Notes: generated by a model from the sequence alone, not told the origin. Shown: positions 8,390-17,084, counted from the first letter of the stretch. The stretch: 64,000 nucleotides of DNA from Pseudomonas sp. BCA17 (GCF_004519405.1 NZ_SGWI01000001.1:496001-560000), one strand, 5' to 3'. Numbers and translations are program-made.

Positions 8390-11158
8390 CTATGGGTCGA
8401 CTCCAACCGGCCGAGGGTTAGAGGCTCGGTTTGGATCTAGTGTTATCCATAGCTTCGGTCCGGAAATCAGGTTTTTCCAAGCTGAACGAATGTCAGTAAC
8501 AGTTGCTTTATTAACAACTTCAAGAAGCTCTTGGCGCGTGCTAAAACTGTAGTCTAGTCGTGATATGTCCGCCCAGTAACCCTCAGTCATTTCCATTAAC
8601 CCACCGTGATCAAGTTTCAATTTATTAGATGCCCCGCTTTTCAACTTGTTGAGCTGTGTGTCATCCAATTCACAAAACTCTCTATCTAGCGAAGCAAGGA
8701 ATTCCAAAACTTTAGACTGGATATCGCCACTTCCATAATTGCTAGACTGTATTGATAATATTAAGGCTGGTTTACGCCAGTCACTGCTCGGATATGCAGA
8801 AACCGCATAACCTATTTGCTGCTGGGTTCTTATCTTTTGAAAAAAACGGCTAGCAACAAATTGACTGATCAGCATTGAATGGGCCTGCGCGCTGAGCGTA
8901 CTGCTCGAAAAAGGCACATATGTAATAAGTACGCTATCGTGAGATGATGAACGGACACGAATGGGCGGTAAATTTTCGTCTAAAGTGCGAGGGCCGGAGT
9001 AAAGAAAATAGCGGGTCGGTGCTGTGGTTTTCAAAACCTCATGAATCATAAACCCTGTTTTCCGGGCGGTATCCAAGGATAAATTGCCTACAACTAGGGC
9101 ATCTGAATGTATATCTTCTAGCCATCTATCACGCCAGCGATTAAAACTGTCTATCGAGGCTTTATTGAGTTCAGAAAGGCTTTCATTAGATGGCCAGTTT
9201 TCGGGGTATATTGCAATTCGCAGAGCATCATTTGCAGCAGCTAAAGGCATCTTACTCTCTTGAGACCTCCAATACCGCTCCATACGAGCCACGACAGTAT
9301 TGAACTCATGACGATTTATTGGCTCATTCATTAACGTCCGCAACACCTCCTGCAGGAGCAGATCCTGGTGCTGACGCAAACCATGTAGGCCCACCTCGAT
9401 ACCCTGCTCAGCTATTTTTATTTCACCGAACAAACCTGCGTAAGATGCCTGTTGAAGAACATTTTGCATACGGTAATTCAGCCAAGTTATAAGCAATGCA
9501 AGATTTACATGGTCCTCCAGGCCCACTTCAGAATTACTTTTTATAGAAATTCTCCATGCAGTCATCGGCATATTGAACTCTTTTTCGGGGCGATACCAAA
9601 CTCGGGTTCCAGATTTATTAAAAATTGACAGCGGTTCAGATTCGTTAACGTCAACCAGATTCAAATCATCCACAAGGAACGGATTTTTTTTAGGAAGAGA
9701 AAATGTGTAGATTTGAGTATGACTAGGCAACGTGGTGTCTTGTTGGATACTGTAAGGTACATCTAGCCATTTAGAGACGTGATCGGTCGGAGCGGCCTGC
9801 GACTCCCATACCAACAGAGTATTGCTAGAGGCCATATCCGACAACAAAGAATCAATCCTTTGGGGGTCGATACCATTCATTCGAAACGGCCCATACAACC
9901 AGTCCTCAGGTTCATAGCGTCGCATATTGCTTACTAATGACCTAGCCATAGCCAAGGGGGGCTTTTTCTCTTTATACAAAAAACGTTGCTTGCTCAAAGC
10001 AACGAGCTCATCATATCTCCAACGATCTAAACCAGCCGTTCGAACTAACTCAATGGAGTCATAGATAGCCTCTTTGATAGCGCTAATTTCTGGAGGAGTA
10101 CCGGCAGCCATCTCGATATGGACACCTATTATAGATTGATTTTTGCGCCACTCCATCACGTTAACACTAACCTGTTTCGCCAACCCATGTCTCTGTAGCT
10201 GAGATTGCAAGCCCCCCTCGTTTTTTGCATTGAGCAATGAGAGTATAAAGTTAAGCGGCTTGCTGAACTCATCTCCGGCCTCATTTCGAACAGTAAGAAT
10301 TAACGTTAGCTTGTTCCGTGAATCTTTTGGCTGCACATGTACGATTAGCGGCTCGGCATTTTTTTTCCACAAGTCGATATGATCGGGTGCGGGCAAATTT
10401 AAGCCACTATTGAAGCTCAGAAAATTATGCTCGACTAAATGCTGAAGCTCATCTAGAGACTGGGGCCCGCTTACAACTAATTTTATCCTTTCCGAAGAAT
10501 AGTAGAGCTTGTGAAACCTTGCGACTTCACTTGCGATTTTCTCGGAATCACCACCTAACGTTTTTAAGTTCCCGATTCGAAAGCGCGCCCAAGAATGACG
10601 CGGACTAACGGCATTGCCAACTGCTTCCAGAAAACGAAATTTTTCATTGTCTGAGAGCATCCGATATTCTGCATCAATAGCCTTTCGTTCAGACTCAACG
10701 TATGTTCTATCAAATAATGGCTCACTCAGAGCAGCAGCCAAATGGGCCATTGCTACGGGTAGTGCTGGTGCTGGAACATGAAAATAATAATCTGTATATT
10801 GCCTATTGGTTTTAGCGTTAAAAGTGCCTCCAACAAGGCCCATTAATTTGGAGATTCCACTAGGATCAGGGTAGCGCCTACTGCCTAAAAAGACCATATG
10901 CTCGGTAAGGTGCGCCAATCCTGGTAGAGACTCAGGGTCCTGATCGCTACCTGCATTTACTGTTATCGCAATAGCTGACTTAGTTGCAGCATGATCATTC
11001 ACAAGTAAAGCGATAATGTTATTCTGTAACCGTATCGACCGGTAGTTATTTCTGTCACTCGGCGACTTTATAGGTTCCGGTAATATCTCACCTTTCGCGC
11101 CTGCACAAAGACATACTAAAAAAATGGAGAGCAGATAAGTGTGCGCCCTAAAATTCAT
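8390..11158 (-). CDS. Secreted M16 family zinc metallopeptidase (pitrilysin/insulinase type)
   Basis: From the ATG chosen here the protein has about 922 residues and begins with a signal peptide (MNFRAHTYLLSIFLVCLCAGAKG), so it should act in the periplasm or outside. The inverted zinc motif HLTEH gives ligands H83 and H87 and base E86. E164 follows at the pitrilysin spacing of 77. M16 enzymes degrade or trim short peptides inside a closed chamber formed by two halves, and the length fits a two-half enzyme. A GTG start 78 bp upstream overlaps the Fic stop, but the internal ATG has GGCGGA six bases before it and restores the signal peptide. It is the last gene of the peptide-export operon. Likely roles are maturation or turnover of the exported peptide (inference). 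Confidence 0.85.
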   Translation of the reverse strand: MNFRAHTYLLSIFLVCLCAGAKGEILPEPIKSPSDRNNYRSIRLQNNIIALLVNDHAATKSAIAITVNAGSDQDPESLPGLAHLTEHMVFLGSRRYPDPSGISKLMGLVGGTFNAKTNRQYTDYYFHVPAPALPVAMAHLAAALSEPLFDRTYVESERKAIDAEYRMLSDNEKFRFLEAVGNAVSPRHSWARFRIGNLKTLGGDSEKIASEVARFHKLYYSSERIKLVVSGPQSLDELQHLVEHNFLSFNSGLNLPAPDHIDLWKKNAEPLIVHVQPKDSRNKLTLILTVRNEAGDEFSKPLNFILSLLNAKNEGGLQSQLQRHGLAKQVSVNVMEWRKNQSIIGVHIEMAAGTPPEISAIKEAIYDSIELVRTAGLDRWRYDELVALSKQRFLYKEKKPPLAMARSLVSNMRRYEPEDWLYGPFRMNGIDPQRIDSLLSDMASSNTLLVWESQAAPTDHVSKWLDVPYSIQQDTTLPSHTQIYTFSLPKKNPFLVDDLNLVDVNESEPLSIFNKSGTRVWYRPEKEFNMPMTAWRISIKSNSEVGLEDHVNLALLITWLNYRMQNVLQQASYAGLFGEIKIAEQGIEVGLHGLRQHQDLLLQEVLRTLMNEPINRHEFNTVVARMERYWRSQESKMPLAAANDALRIAIYPENWPSNESLSELNKASIDSFNRWRDRWLEDIHSDALVVGNLSLDTARKTGFMIHEVLKTTAPTRYFLYSGPRTLDENLPPIRVRSSSHDSVLITYVPFSSSTLSAQAHSMLISQFVASRFFQKIRTQQQIGYAVSAYPSSDWRKPALILSIQSSNYGSGDIQSKVLEFLASLDREFCELDDTQLNKLKSGASNKLKLDHGGLMEMTEGYWADISRLDYSFSTRQELLEVVNKATVTDIRSAWKNLISGPKLWITLDPNRASNPRPVGVDP

Positions 11159-11232
11159 GTAAAATCCGCCAGTTAAAATCCAGATATCTATCACCACTGA
11201 AAACAATAGCAGGCCATTATTTGAGCGATAGA

Positions 11233-12018
11233 TCACACATGTTGCTCTAGCTCAGAATTTTTTACACCCAAGCAGATAACTGCACTAAAATATTCAACAA
11301 TTTCAACCCAGCTTCCGAACATTACAGCTTTCCGAAGTCGGATCTCATATCCTCCTCGGGAAAAAAAGTTAATTTCTGCTAACGGGATGTATGCATCCCC
11401 TTTTAAACCACAAATATAGTTAAATAAAATCCTTGAGATCCTTCCATTACAATCGATAAATGGATGGCATGCGACAAAAGAGATCGATACCATGATAGCT
11501 AATAGCAACCGCGACCCCCTCCAATTATCAATGCACTTTTGTATTGATTTCAGAGTGCTTGGTATACTTTCAGGCGAAGGGTATTTAATTCGAACATGAT
11601 GACTATCTGAGTTAGTATAAACGTCCACAGCGCGAATTTCAGAAGCAGCACCAGATAGTTCTGAGGCTATGGCTAGAATAGTATCTATTAATTGTAAAGA
11701 GCAATTTTTATAAAGGTAATCAGAACTTAAGTGGGGCAAGACAGTTAGGATTTTCTTTTCCTCGACAGCCCGCATCGATGGGTACTCTGTATGATTTCTA
11801 TCAGCATAATATTTGCTCAGATAGTGCTCAAAGCTATAGTCTTGGCAGACTGCTACTGATTTTGCGACTTCAAGCGAATCGGGCCATTTTGCGGATCTAG
11901 CTAAAGGTAGGACTTCCGCTGCATGTAGTAACAAAGGCAAACTGCCCAACGCGTCCCAATTAACTGAGTTGGGGTCCAAAGGTTTCCATGCAATGGTATT
12001 TAAAGTACGAATAATCAC
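11233..12018 (-). CDS. Fic-domain protein with variant HPFIDCNGR motif
   Basis: This 261-residue protein contains a Fic core. The motif ACHPFIDCNGRISR holds catalytic H185, D189, N191 and R193. The canonical motif is HPFx[D/E]GN[G/K]R, so the first Gly of the anion hole is replaced by C190. The upstream flap segment (IRAVDVYTNSDSHHVRIKYPSP) resembles the beta-hairpin that positions targets in Fic enzymes. Family members usually transfer AMP, sometimes phosphate, UMP or phosphocholine, to Ser, Thr or Tyr. No class I-type S/TxxxE(G/N) inhibitory helix is obvious. It starts at GTG and lies between the double-glycine peptide gene and the M16 peptidase gene on the same strand. A role in modifying the peptide or its exporter is inference. 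Confidence 0.82.
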   Translation of the reverse strand: MIIRTLNTIAWKPLDPNSVNWDALGSLPLLLHAAEVLPLARSAKWPDSLEVAKSVAVCQDYSFEHYLSKYYADRNHTEYPSMRAVEEKKILTVLPHLSSDYLYKNCSLQLIDTILAIASELSGAASEIRAVDVYTNSDSHHVRIKYPSPESIPSTLKSIQKCIDNWRGSRLLLAIMVSISFVACHPFIDCNGRISRILFNYICGLKGDAYIPLAEINFFSRGGYEIRLRKAVMFGSWVEIVEYFSAVICLGVKNSELEQHV

Positions 12019-12239
12019 TTTTTTGCATGCTCCACTGGAAAGATAAAACAGATATGTTCTACCTCCGTTTTTGACTTAGCCTTGAGAAACACTATTACAA
12101 TAATTGTTCGTTTGGAAAGTTGAGTTGCTACTTATCCACTCCTTATCGTCTACTGCAATGCAAGACAGAAAACTAATAATATCTAAATCCACAGACCAAT
12201 AGCTTAGGAGCCATCTAGAATAAGACAATCTCTGAACCG

Positions 12240-12269
12240 ATGCATGGCTCACTGCAGTGAGCCATGCAT
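12240..12269. repeat. Perfect 30-bp palindrome after the peptide gene
   Basis: ATGCATGGCTCACTG is followed at once by its exact reverse complement, giving 15-bp arms with no spacer. On the minus strand it begins 5 nt after the stop of the double-glycine peptide gene. No run of T follows in that direction, so it is not a simple intrinsic terminator. As RNA it would form a long hairpin that could protect or process the peptide message ahead of the Fic and M16 genes; as DNA it could be a protein-binding site. Confidence 0.8.
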
Positions 12270-12274
12270 TTGAG

Positions 12275-12445
12275 TCAAAAGCTAACGGTGTCGCCCGGGG
12301 ACACGTCCCCAGGATCGTGCGCCATGCCGTCATCTGGATGTTCACCTGGATCGTGAGATATATCATCCCCCCAATTTTCATCCGCTCCGTTGGTATCATC
12401 ACCCCCAGATACCAAAATGAGTTCTTCTGCTGTCAATTCACGCAT
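12275..12445 (-). CDS. Double-glycine leader peptide precursor (putative microcin/RiPP)
   Basis: The translation has 56 residues. Residues 1-15, MRELTAEELILVSGG, match the double-glycine leaders of class II microcins and bacteriocins (compare the colicin V leader, MRTLTLNELDSVSGG). The predicted cut is after G15, by the C39 domain of the exporter encoded just upstream. The 41-residue core starts DDTNGADENWGDD and ends GDTVSF. It holds eleven Asp, two Glu, three His, one Trp, no Cys and no Lys or Arg. HDPGE at residue 31 and HDPGD at residue 43 form a 12-residue internal repeat. A weak GAG lies about 10 bases before the ATG. The gene lies 133 bp after the exporter gene. Possible modification sites for the neighbouring Fic protein are T18, S30, S49, T53 and S55. 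Biological activity and immunity are unknown. Confidence 0.85.
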   Translation of the reverse strand: MRELTAEELILVSGGDDTNGADENWGDDISHDPGEHPDDGMAHDPGDVSPGDTVSF

Positions 12446-12578
12446 CTTTATATTCTCACATAATATATAAATTAAAATTGATATTCCATCTGAGTATATT
12501 TGGTTTTTACCTCCTCGCCGTATATTGATGAATTAAGTATCTATAGATTGAAGGCCACAATAGAAATTGCCCACCAGG

Positions 12579-14630
12579 TTAAAGTCTATTTAGGGCATCT
12601 AGATCGATCACGCGACTGAAATTATCTTCTAGGTCATCATGAGAGATAACTATTACAGTTTTATCAAGGTTTAATATGTGTTTCAGTATGTTTTTTTTAC
12701 TATCTAAATCTAAATTGCTAGTTGCCTCGTCAAGCATTAGCACAGGCGCGTCTTCGGCCAGTGCTCTTGCTAATAATATTCTTTGTTTTTGCCCCGCAGA
12801 TAAGATATTAGCGGCCCCCGAAAGAAGAGTGTTATAACCCATAGGCATTGTAATAATATCATCATGAATACACGCCGCTTCTGCTGCACTAAATACATTG
12901 TCAAAGCTTATGTTCGAACGTGAATATATTATATTGTCCAGTATAGTGCCCGATACGATCTGATCGTCTTGCATCATGATGGAAAAATGAGATCGAAATG
13001 AATCGGGACCTGTTTCTTCGAGCAGGAAACCGCTTAACATTTGTTTCCCGGAATTTGCCTTTAAATTTCCGCTTAATAAAGAGATTAGTGTGCTTTTGCC
13101 TCCCCCCGACTTTCCTCGAAGTAAGATTTTTTCACCGTACTTTATCGAGATATCGCAATTGTACATAATCCATTTCGTTGAAGGTGAATGCCTAAAGCAA
13201 ACATCTTTCAATGCGATATCGGGTTTCTCAAGCCTGATGCGCCTTCTAAATTGAGTCACTTCAGCTGGGTAACTATATAAATCTTCAAGATTGTCCAGAT
13301 GATACTGATTTTCGTGCTTGTGGATGAAGTAGTTAGAAATGGAACTCAGGTTAACGAAGAACCTTGAGCTAATAAGCAAATATGCAAAAATCCCACCGAT
13401 GCTAAGGGAGCCATTGGATATTTGGCCTGCAGCTATCACAACGACGAAAATCCTATGCAGATTCAATAACAAATTTAGCAACCCTACGCTTTTTAGTGTG
13501 ATGCTTTGGGCGGTTGCATCATAATAGTTATAACTAGAATAATTCGCGAAGAACCTTTCTTTGCTTTCTTCCTGAACCCTGGCAGACTGTATCTGCTTTA
13601 TATTCCGTATCGTGTCTAGGACTATATTATCTGAGCGAGTTTTCATCTTGCTCTTCTGCCGCAACGCATGTCGTTGGTTTTTCGAGATAAATACTACACT
13701 CACCCCATACACAATCCCGAATGCAGCTGTGCACAGCGCTAAGTGGATTGAGATAATTGATGATACTATCAGAGCTGCGACAATCAGCCATGCAGCTACA
13801 AGTGCCGCACTACGATATTTGTGTTCAAAACTTACGATAGCTAGAAGGGACGTGAACTTCGAAATTATGTTGTTCGATGTCCTCGTTGAAAAAAACGAAA
13901 CGGGCAAGCTAACGGCTTTCTGAAACGTTTCATATCCTAAAGAGTCTGCTAATGACCTTGCCGTGTTGACAGTGTTTTTTAGATGGATTGTTTGGAGCAG
14001 ATATTGAATACAGCATAATGCACCAAATAACATCGCAATAACGAACATAAGGTTTTGGTCATTGCTCTCCATTACCTGATCCACTGCTAGCTGAATATAA
14101 AAAGGTGATGCTAGCGTAAGGAGCTCTATTACTATGGGTAACACGTAAATCAGCAACGATTTATCACGTTTGAGCCCGGGCTGAAATTCGCCTACCTTAC
14201 GGGCTGAGCCTGAAGCCAACTTACAATCTGCTGTGTAAAAAAGCTCAGTAGCTATACCAGTAAAACTTGCTGAAAACTCACTTCTGTTAAACCGATAAAC
14301 GCCCTCGGCAGGATCATAAATTGTGAATCTATTTTTACTTGCCTTTGTAAGCACAACAAAATGATTCATGCGCCAGTGAAGAATGCATGGCAACTCTAAC
14401 GTACGAACTTGTTCCAACTCAAGCCTTAGATGTCGGTACCTGAAACCAATCTTAGATAACAAATCTGACAAGTTCTTTAAATTTATTCCGCGTCCCCCTG
14501 TTGCAAAGTCAGCACGCAGGGAGTTAAGTGAAATGTCTACTCCATAGTGCTCGCAGATCATTGCTACACATGCCAATCCGCATTCAGATTGTTCTTGCTG
14601 GCGTATGAGCTGAAAATTTTTAATATTCAT
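12579..14630 (-). CDS. Peptidase-containing ABC exporter (C39 - membrane domain - ATPase), CvaB type
   Basis: This 683-residue protein is an inner-membrane exporter that cleaves double-glycine leaders and pumps the peptide out. The N-terminal C39 peptidase has its nucleophile C17 in QSECGLAC, with H90 in RMNHFVVL and D106 in IYDPAEG. Transmembrane helices occupy about residues 155-430 (LLIYVLPIVIELLTLASPFY is the first). The ATPase domain has Walker A GKSGGGKST ending near residue 514, the signature ILSAGQKQR, Walker B VLMLDEATS with E635, and a switch His in VISHDD. Its gene overlaps the HlyD-type adaptor gene by 11 bp, as expected for coupled translation. Its substrate is most likely the double-glycine peptide encoded immediately downstream. 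Confidence 0.93.
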   Translation of the reverse strand: MNIKNFQLIRQQEQSECGLACVAMICEHYGVDISLNSLRADFATGGRGINLKNLSDLLSKIGFRYRHLRLELEQVRTLELPCILHWRMNHFVVLTKASKNRFTIYDPAEGVYRFNRSEFSASFTGIATELFYTADCKLASGSARKVGEFQPGLKRDKSLLIYVLPIVIELLTLASPFYIQLAVDQVMESNDQNLMFVIAMLFGALCCIQYLLQTIHLKNTVNTARSLADSLGYETFQKAVSLPVSFFSTRTSNNIISKFTSLLAIVSFEHKYRSAALVAAWLIVAALIVSSIISIHLALCTAAFGIVYGVSVVFISKNQRHALRQKSKMKTRSDNIVLDTIRNIKQIQSARVQEESKERFFANYSSYNYYDATAQSITLKSVGLLNLLLNLHRIFVVVIAAGQISNGSLSIGGIFAYLLISSRFFVNLSSISNYFIHKHENQYHLDNLEDLYSYPAEVTQFRRRIRLEKPDIALKDVCFRHSPSTKWIMYNCDISIKYGEKILLRGKSGGGKSTLISLLSGNLKANSGKQMLSGFLLEETGPDSFRSHFSIMMQDDQIVSGTILDNIIYSRSNISFDNVFSAAEAACIHDDIITMPMGYNTLLSGAANILSAGQKQRILLARALAEDAPVLMLDEATSNLDLDSKKNILKHILNLDKTVIVISHDDLEDNFSRVIDLDALNRL

Positions 14631-15900
14631 TTAGTTTTCCTTGCCCCGCCTGTACTACAGAATTTATCAATGGGTCAAATATCCATCTGATAAGAGAGTG
14701 CTCTTCAAGCATTACTGAGGCTCGGCCGGTAAGTCCGTCTTTTTGGTAGTCTATCTCCAGATTCGAGTTGCTAGATTCAATTATCTTTATAGTCGCTAAA
14801 TAACCGGGCTCTTCGGCTTGCAAACCTAGCGTACGCAATACGTCTTTCGTGCTGGTTACTGTATTATCAATTTGTATTATTTCCGCCTGAGCTGTTCCGA
14901 ATTTTGTAAACGGGTAAGCATCATATCGCAGAGTGACTTTCTGTCCGAGATTAGCTAATGCAGCTGCTTGCTTAGGTATTAAAATACGTGCAGTCGGTTC
15001 TCCTTTTTCTGCTTCAACCACAATAAGGCTGTCCGATTTCCTGATGCTACTTCCCTTTGAAGCATTCACTGCCGCGACGACGCCATCAAAATCGGCGACA
15101 ATATATGATAAGATTTGGCTTTCAATATCAATCAGCTCTCGTTCAATCTCTATAGCCTCAAATCTATTGTGGTTGATCTGAATTTCTAGTTCATTTTTAT
15201 ATTGCTTTGCCAGGTTGGGAGCTTCAGAGAGAAACTGCTGCTCCTTTATCAAATTTTGTTTTGCATAATAAGATAAATTGTCGATATTCAAGACTTTATC
15301 TTTAAGATCCTGAATATAACTTTCGGCTACAGCGCCCTCAGCCAGCAAATGATTACCTACCACAATTTTTGATTCTAGAATTTTCCGCGCACTGACTAAG
15401 CCATGCACTCGGGCCTCCAACTCAGCGGCCCGTAATTCCGAAAATTTAGATTGGAGCCCTAGCTTTTCTATACTAATTTGATAGTTCTGGGAGTTTTTTA
15501 CAGACAATTCATTTAGCTGTATAAGATTTTGACTAAGAAGATTTCTTTTTTGAAGATTGGTAGAACCGCTCCGTCCGAATTGCTCTCGTGCGTAGGCTAT
15601 TAGTTTTTGCCCTCGATGAACGAAGTCTCCCTGCTCCACAAATATCTCAGATATCACACCTTCTGATGTAGCCTCAACACGCTGCTTTCCAGACAGTGCT
15701 ATTGTGATAAAATTTACGTCTACTCTTCTAGTATAGGGTTGCAGCAAAATAAAAAAAACACATAGCATTAAAGCTATCGAAGCTGCCCATGGCTTAATAC
15801 TGCCAATCCTTTCGGATCTTGCTGCGACGCTCGTATTTTCTAATGTGTTGGGTAGAGATTCTTTTCTAAATAACTTCGCTTGATCTTCCATAATCGACAT
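14620..15900 (-). CDS. HlyD/CvaA-family periplasmic adaptor protein
   Basis: This protein of about 426 residues is a membrane-fusion subunit that links the peptide exporter to an outer-membrane channel. A single N-terminal transmembrane helix lies near IKPWAASIALMLCVFFILLQPY. It is followed by a lipoyl/barrel half (VEATSEGVISEIFVEQGDFVHRGQ), a long coiled-coil region over about residues 110-260, and a return barrel region (ADFDGVVAAVNASKGSSIRKSD). I chose ATG at 15900, preceded by GGAA, over a TTG six codons upstream. No outer-membrane TolC partner gene is in the window, so a chromosomal TolC elsewhere is assumed. It is the first gene of the leftward operon. Confidence 0.9.
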   Translation of the reverse strand: MSIMEDQAKLFRKESLPNTLENTSVAARSERIGSIKPWAASIALMLCVFFILLQPYTRRVDVNFITIALSGKQRVEATSEGVISEIFVEQGDFVHRGQKLIAYAREQFGRSGSTNLQKRNLLSQNLIQLNELSVKNSQNYQISIEKLGLQSKFSELRAAELEARVHGLVSARKILESKIVVGNHLLAEGAVAESYIQDLKDKVLNIDNLSYYAKQNLIKEQQFLSEAPNLAKQYKNELEIQINHNRFEAIEIERELIDIESQILSYIVADFDGVVAAVNASKGSSIRKSDSLIVVEAEKGEPTARILIPKQAAALANLGQKVTLRYDAYPFTKFGTAQAEIIQIDNTVTSTKDVLRTLGLQAEEPGYLATIKIIESSNSNLEIDYQKDGLTGRASVMLEEHSLIRWIFDPLINSVVQAGQGKLNEY

Positions 15901-16228
15901 AGCGGTTCCAAATACCAAGATCCCTAAATGACTAACTATCTTAATGGCAGCTTGCTGCGGATTCCTATCGCACTCTTCAACCTTACTGTTGGATATGTTG
16001 CAGCATTATGTCCACAATCTTGCGATTGCATTACAATTGAAGATTTTTTGTATCTATGGCCAGGCCAGCATTGTGATTTATTTGATTTTTATGCGTCGAA
16101 TGTTTTTTATAGCGGCTTAAGGGCAACGTTCATGAATTCGAGTTGCAGTGTTGTATGCAGATAGGATACCTTGGCTCCCTGGAAGCTCTATTAGTTTTTT
16201 GGTGAAGATACAATAAATAGGTGGGGTC
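15901..16228. promoter_or_regulatory. Divergent intergenic region of the peptide-export operon
   Basis: This AT-rich 328-bp stretch separates the leftward exporter operon from a rightward small secreted protein. It should carry promoters for both. A 78-codon open frame inside it has no ribosome binding site or recognisable family, and I do not support it. No clear operator was seen. Confidence 0.4.
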
Positions 16229-16576
16229 ATGATTAAGCTTTTAATTGTCACTGTGCTTTTGGGAACAAGCGCATTGTTTTCTCTGTACGCTAGCGCATTG
16301 TCTCCTGAGAGACAGGCCGCTATCGATGCATGCAGAGCGGAAACAAAGTTAATTCATGTTCGTATACAGTCTGCACCACGAGCATTTTCAAAGCCTGAGG
16401 AGACAATCGCTGTTTTGATTCAGGGCGAAAAGCCTCCTCCATCAATGAAGCATCTCGATGGTGCGGAGCTCTGTTTTTATTCGGTACGAAAAAAGTACGT
16501 GCAGCTTATTGAATGGGATGCCTTAGGACGAACTAAAAGGCTGCGCAGTCCGATAGAGCCTAAGCAAGATTTATAG
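16229..16576 (+). CDS. Small secreted hypothetical protein, divergent from the exporter operon
   Basis: This 115-residue protein begins with a convincing signal peptide (MIKLLIVTVLLGTSALFSLYASA), so the mature ~92 residues should be periplasmic. The mature part has two cysteines (IDACRAE and AELCFYS) that could form a disulfide. I recognise no family. AGGTGGGG lies just before the ATG. It is transcribed away from the HlyD-type gene. A periplasmic protein beside a bacteriocin-like operon is a possible immunity factor, but nothing in the sequence proves it. Confidence 0.65.
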   Translation: MIKLLIVTVLLGTSALFSLYASALSPERQAAIDACRAETKLIHVRIQSAPRAFSKPEETIAVLIQGEKPPPSMKHLDGAELCFYSVRKKYVQLIEWDALGRTKRLRSPIEPKQDL

Positions 16577-16619
16577 TTTTATTGTTTTTTATCCAATACG
16601 TTATTATTGCAAAGTTACT

Positions 16620-17084
16620 ATGTTGATACTCGCGTACCCAGACTATCCAAAGCACACAACACTTTTTGACTGGTTGAAAAGCATCCCCGCTGGTGGCGAT
16701 AAAACCACACGACTCGCGCGAATTTTCTCTGCGATTCGTACTGAGGCAATCTTGAGCAATGGATTGATGATGCTGATTTACGGCACCAAGAGCGTGGGGA
16801 TTTTCGATGAACCGGATCCCAAGAAGCCCGACTTACTACTCCGCTCCCTGGGACGAGGCGTTGCTGGGGGCTACTTGAACGCTATTCAGCAAAAGCGGAT
16901 TGAGCATTTTCTTCAAGAGGAAGCGTTAGCCTTCAGCAGTTGGTTTCGGCCTGTGAGTCCAAATGCTCCACAGACGAGACCGATGCTACCTGATCCTGAT
17001 GATTCTATTGCTCTCAATCAAGCCCCAGATCCTTATGATGACGATGATCGACCCACGTCCCGGGGCGCCTATCCCAGAGTCTAG
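16620..17084 (+). CDS. Hypothetical protein, 154 residues
   Basis: I do not recognise this protein. It appears cytoplasmic, with a basic N-terminal half and an acidic, low-complexity C-terminal tail (PDPYDDDDRPTSRGAYP). There is no signal peptide or membrane segment. It begins 43 bp after the small secreted protein gene and could be cotranscribed with it, although no strong ribosome binding site is visible. Composition returns here towards the GC-rich background. Confidence 0.5.
   Translation: MLILAYPDYPKHTTLFDWLKSIPAGGDKTTRLARIFSAIRTEAILSNGLMMLIYGTKSVGIFDEPDPKKPDLLLRSLGRGVAGGYLNAIQQKRIEHFLQEEALAFSSWFRPVSPNAPQTRPMLPDPDDSIALNQAPDPYDDDDRPTSRGAYPRV

Noticed and set aside
12076..12239. Open frame reading ...RWLLSYWSVDLDIISFLSCIAVDD... 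between the peptide gene and the Fic gene
   Set aside because: It has no ribosome binding site or good start after the palindrome; its longer form runs through the peptide gene in another frame. It may be leader RNA of the Fic gene only.
15928..16164. 78-codon open frame in the divergent promoter region
   Set aside because: No ribosome binding site, no family resemblance, many cysteines and aromatic residues typical of random AT-rich sequence.
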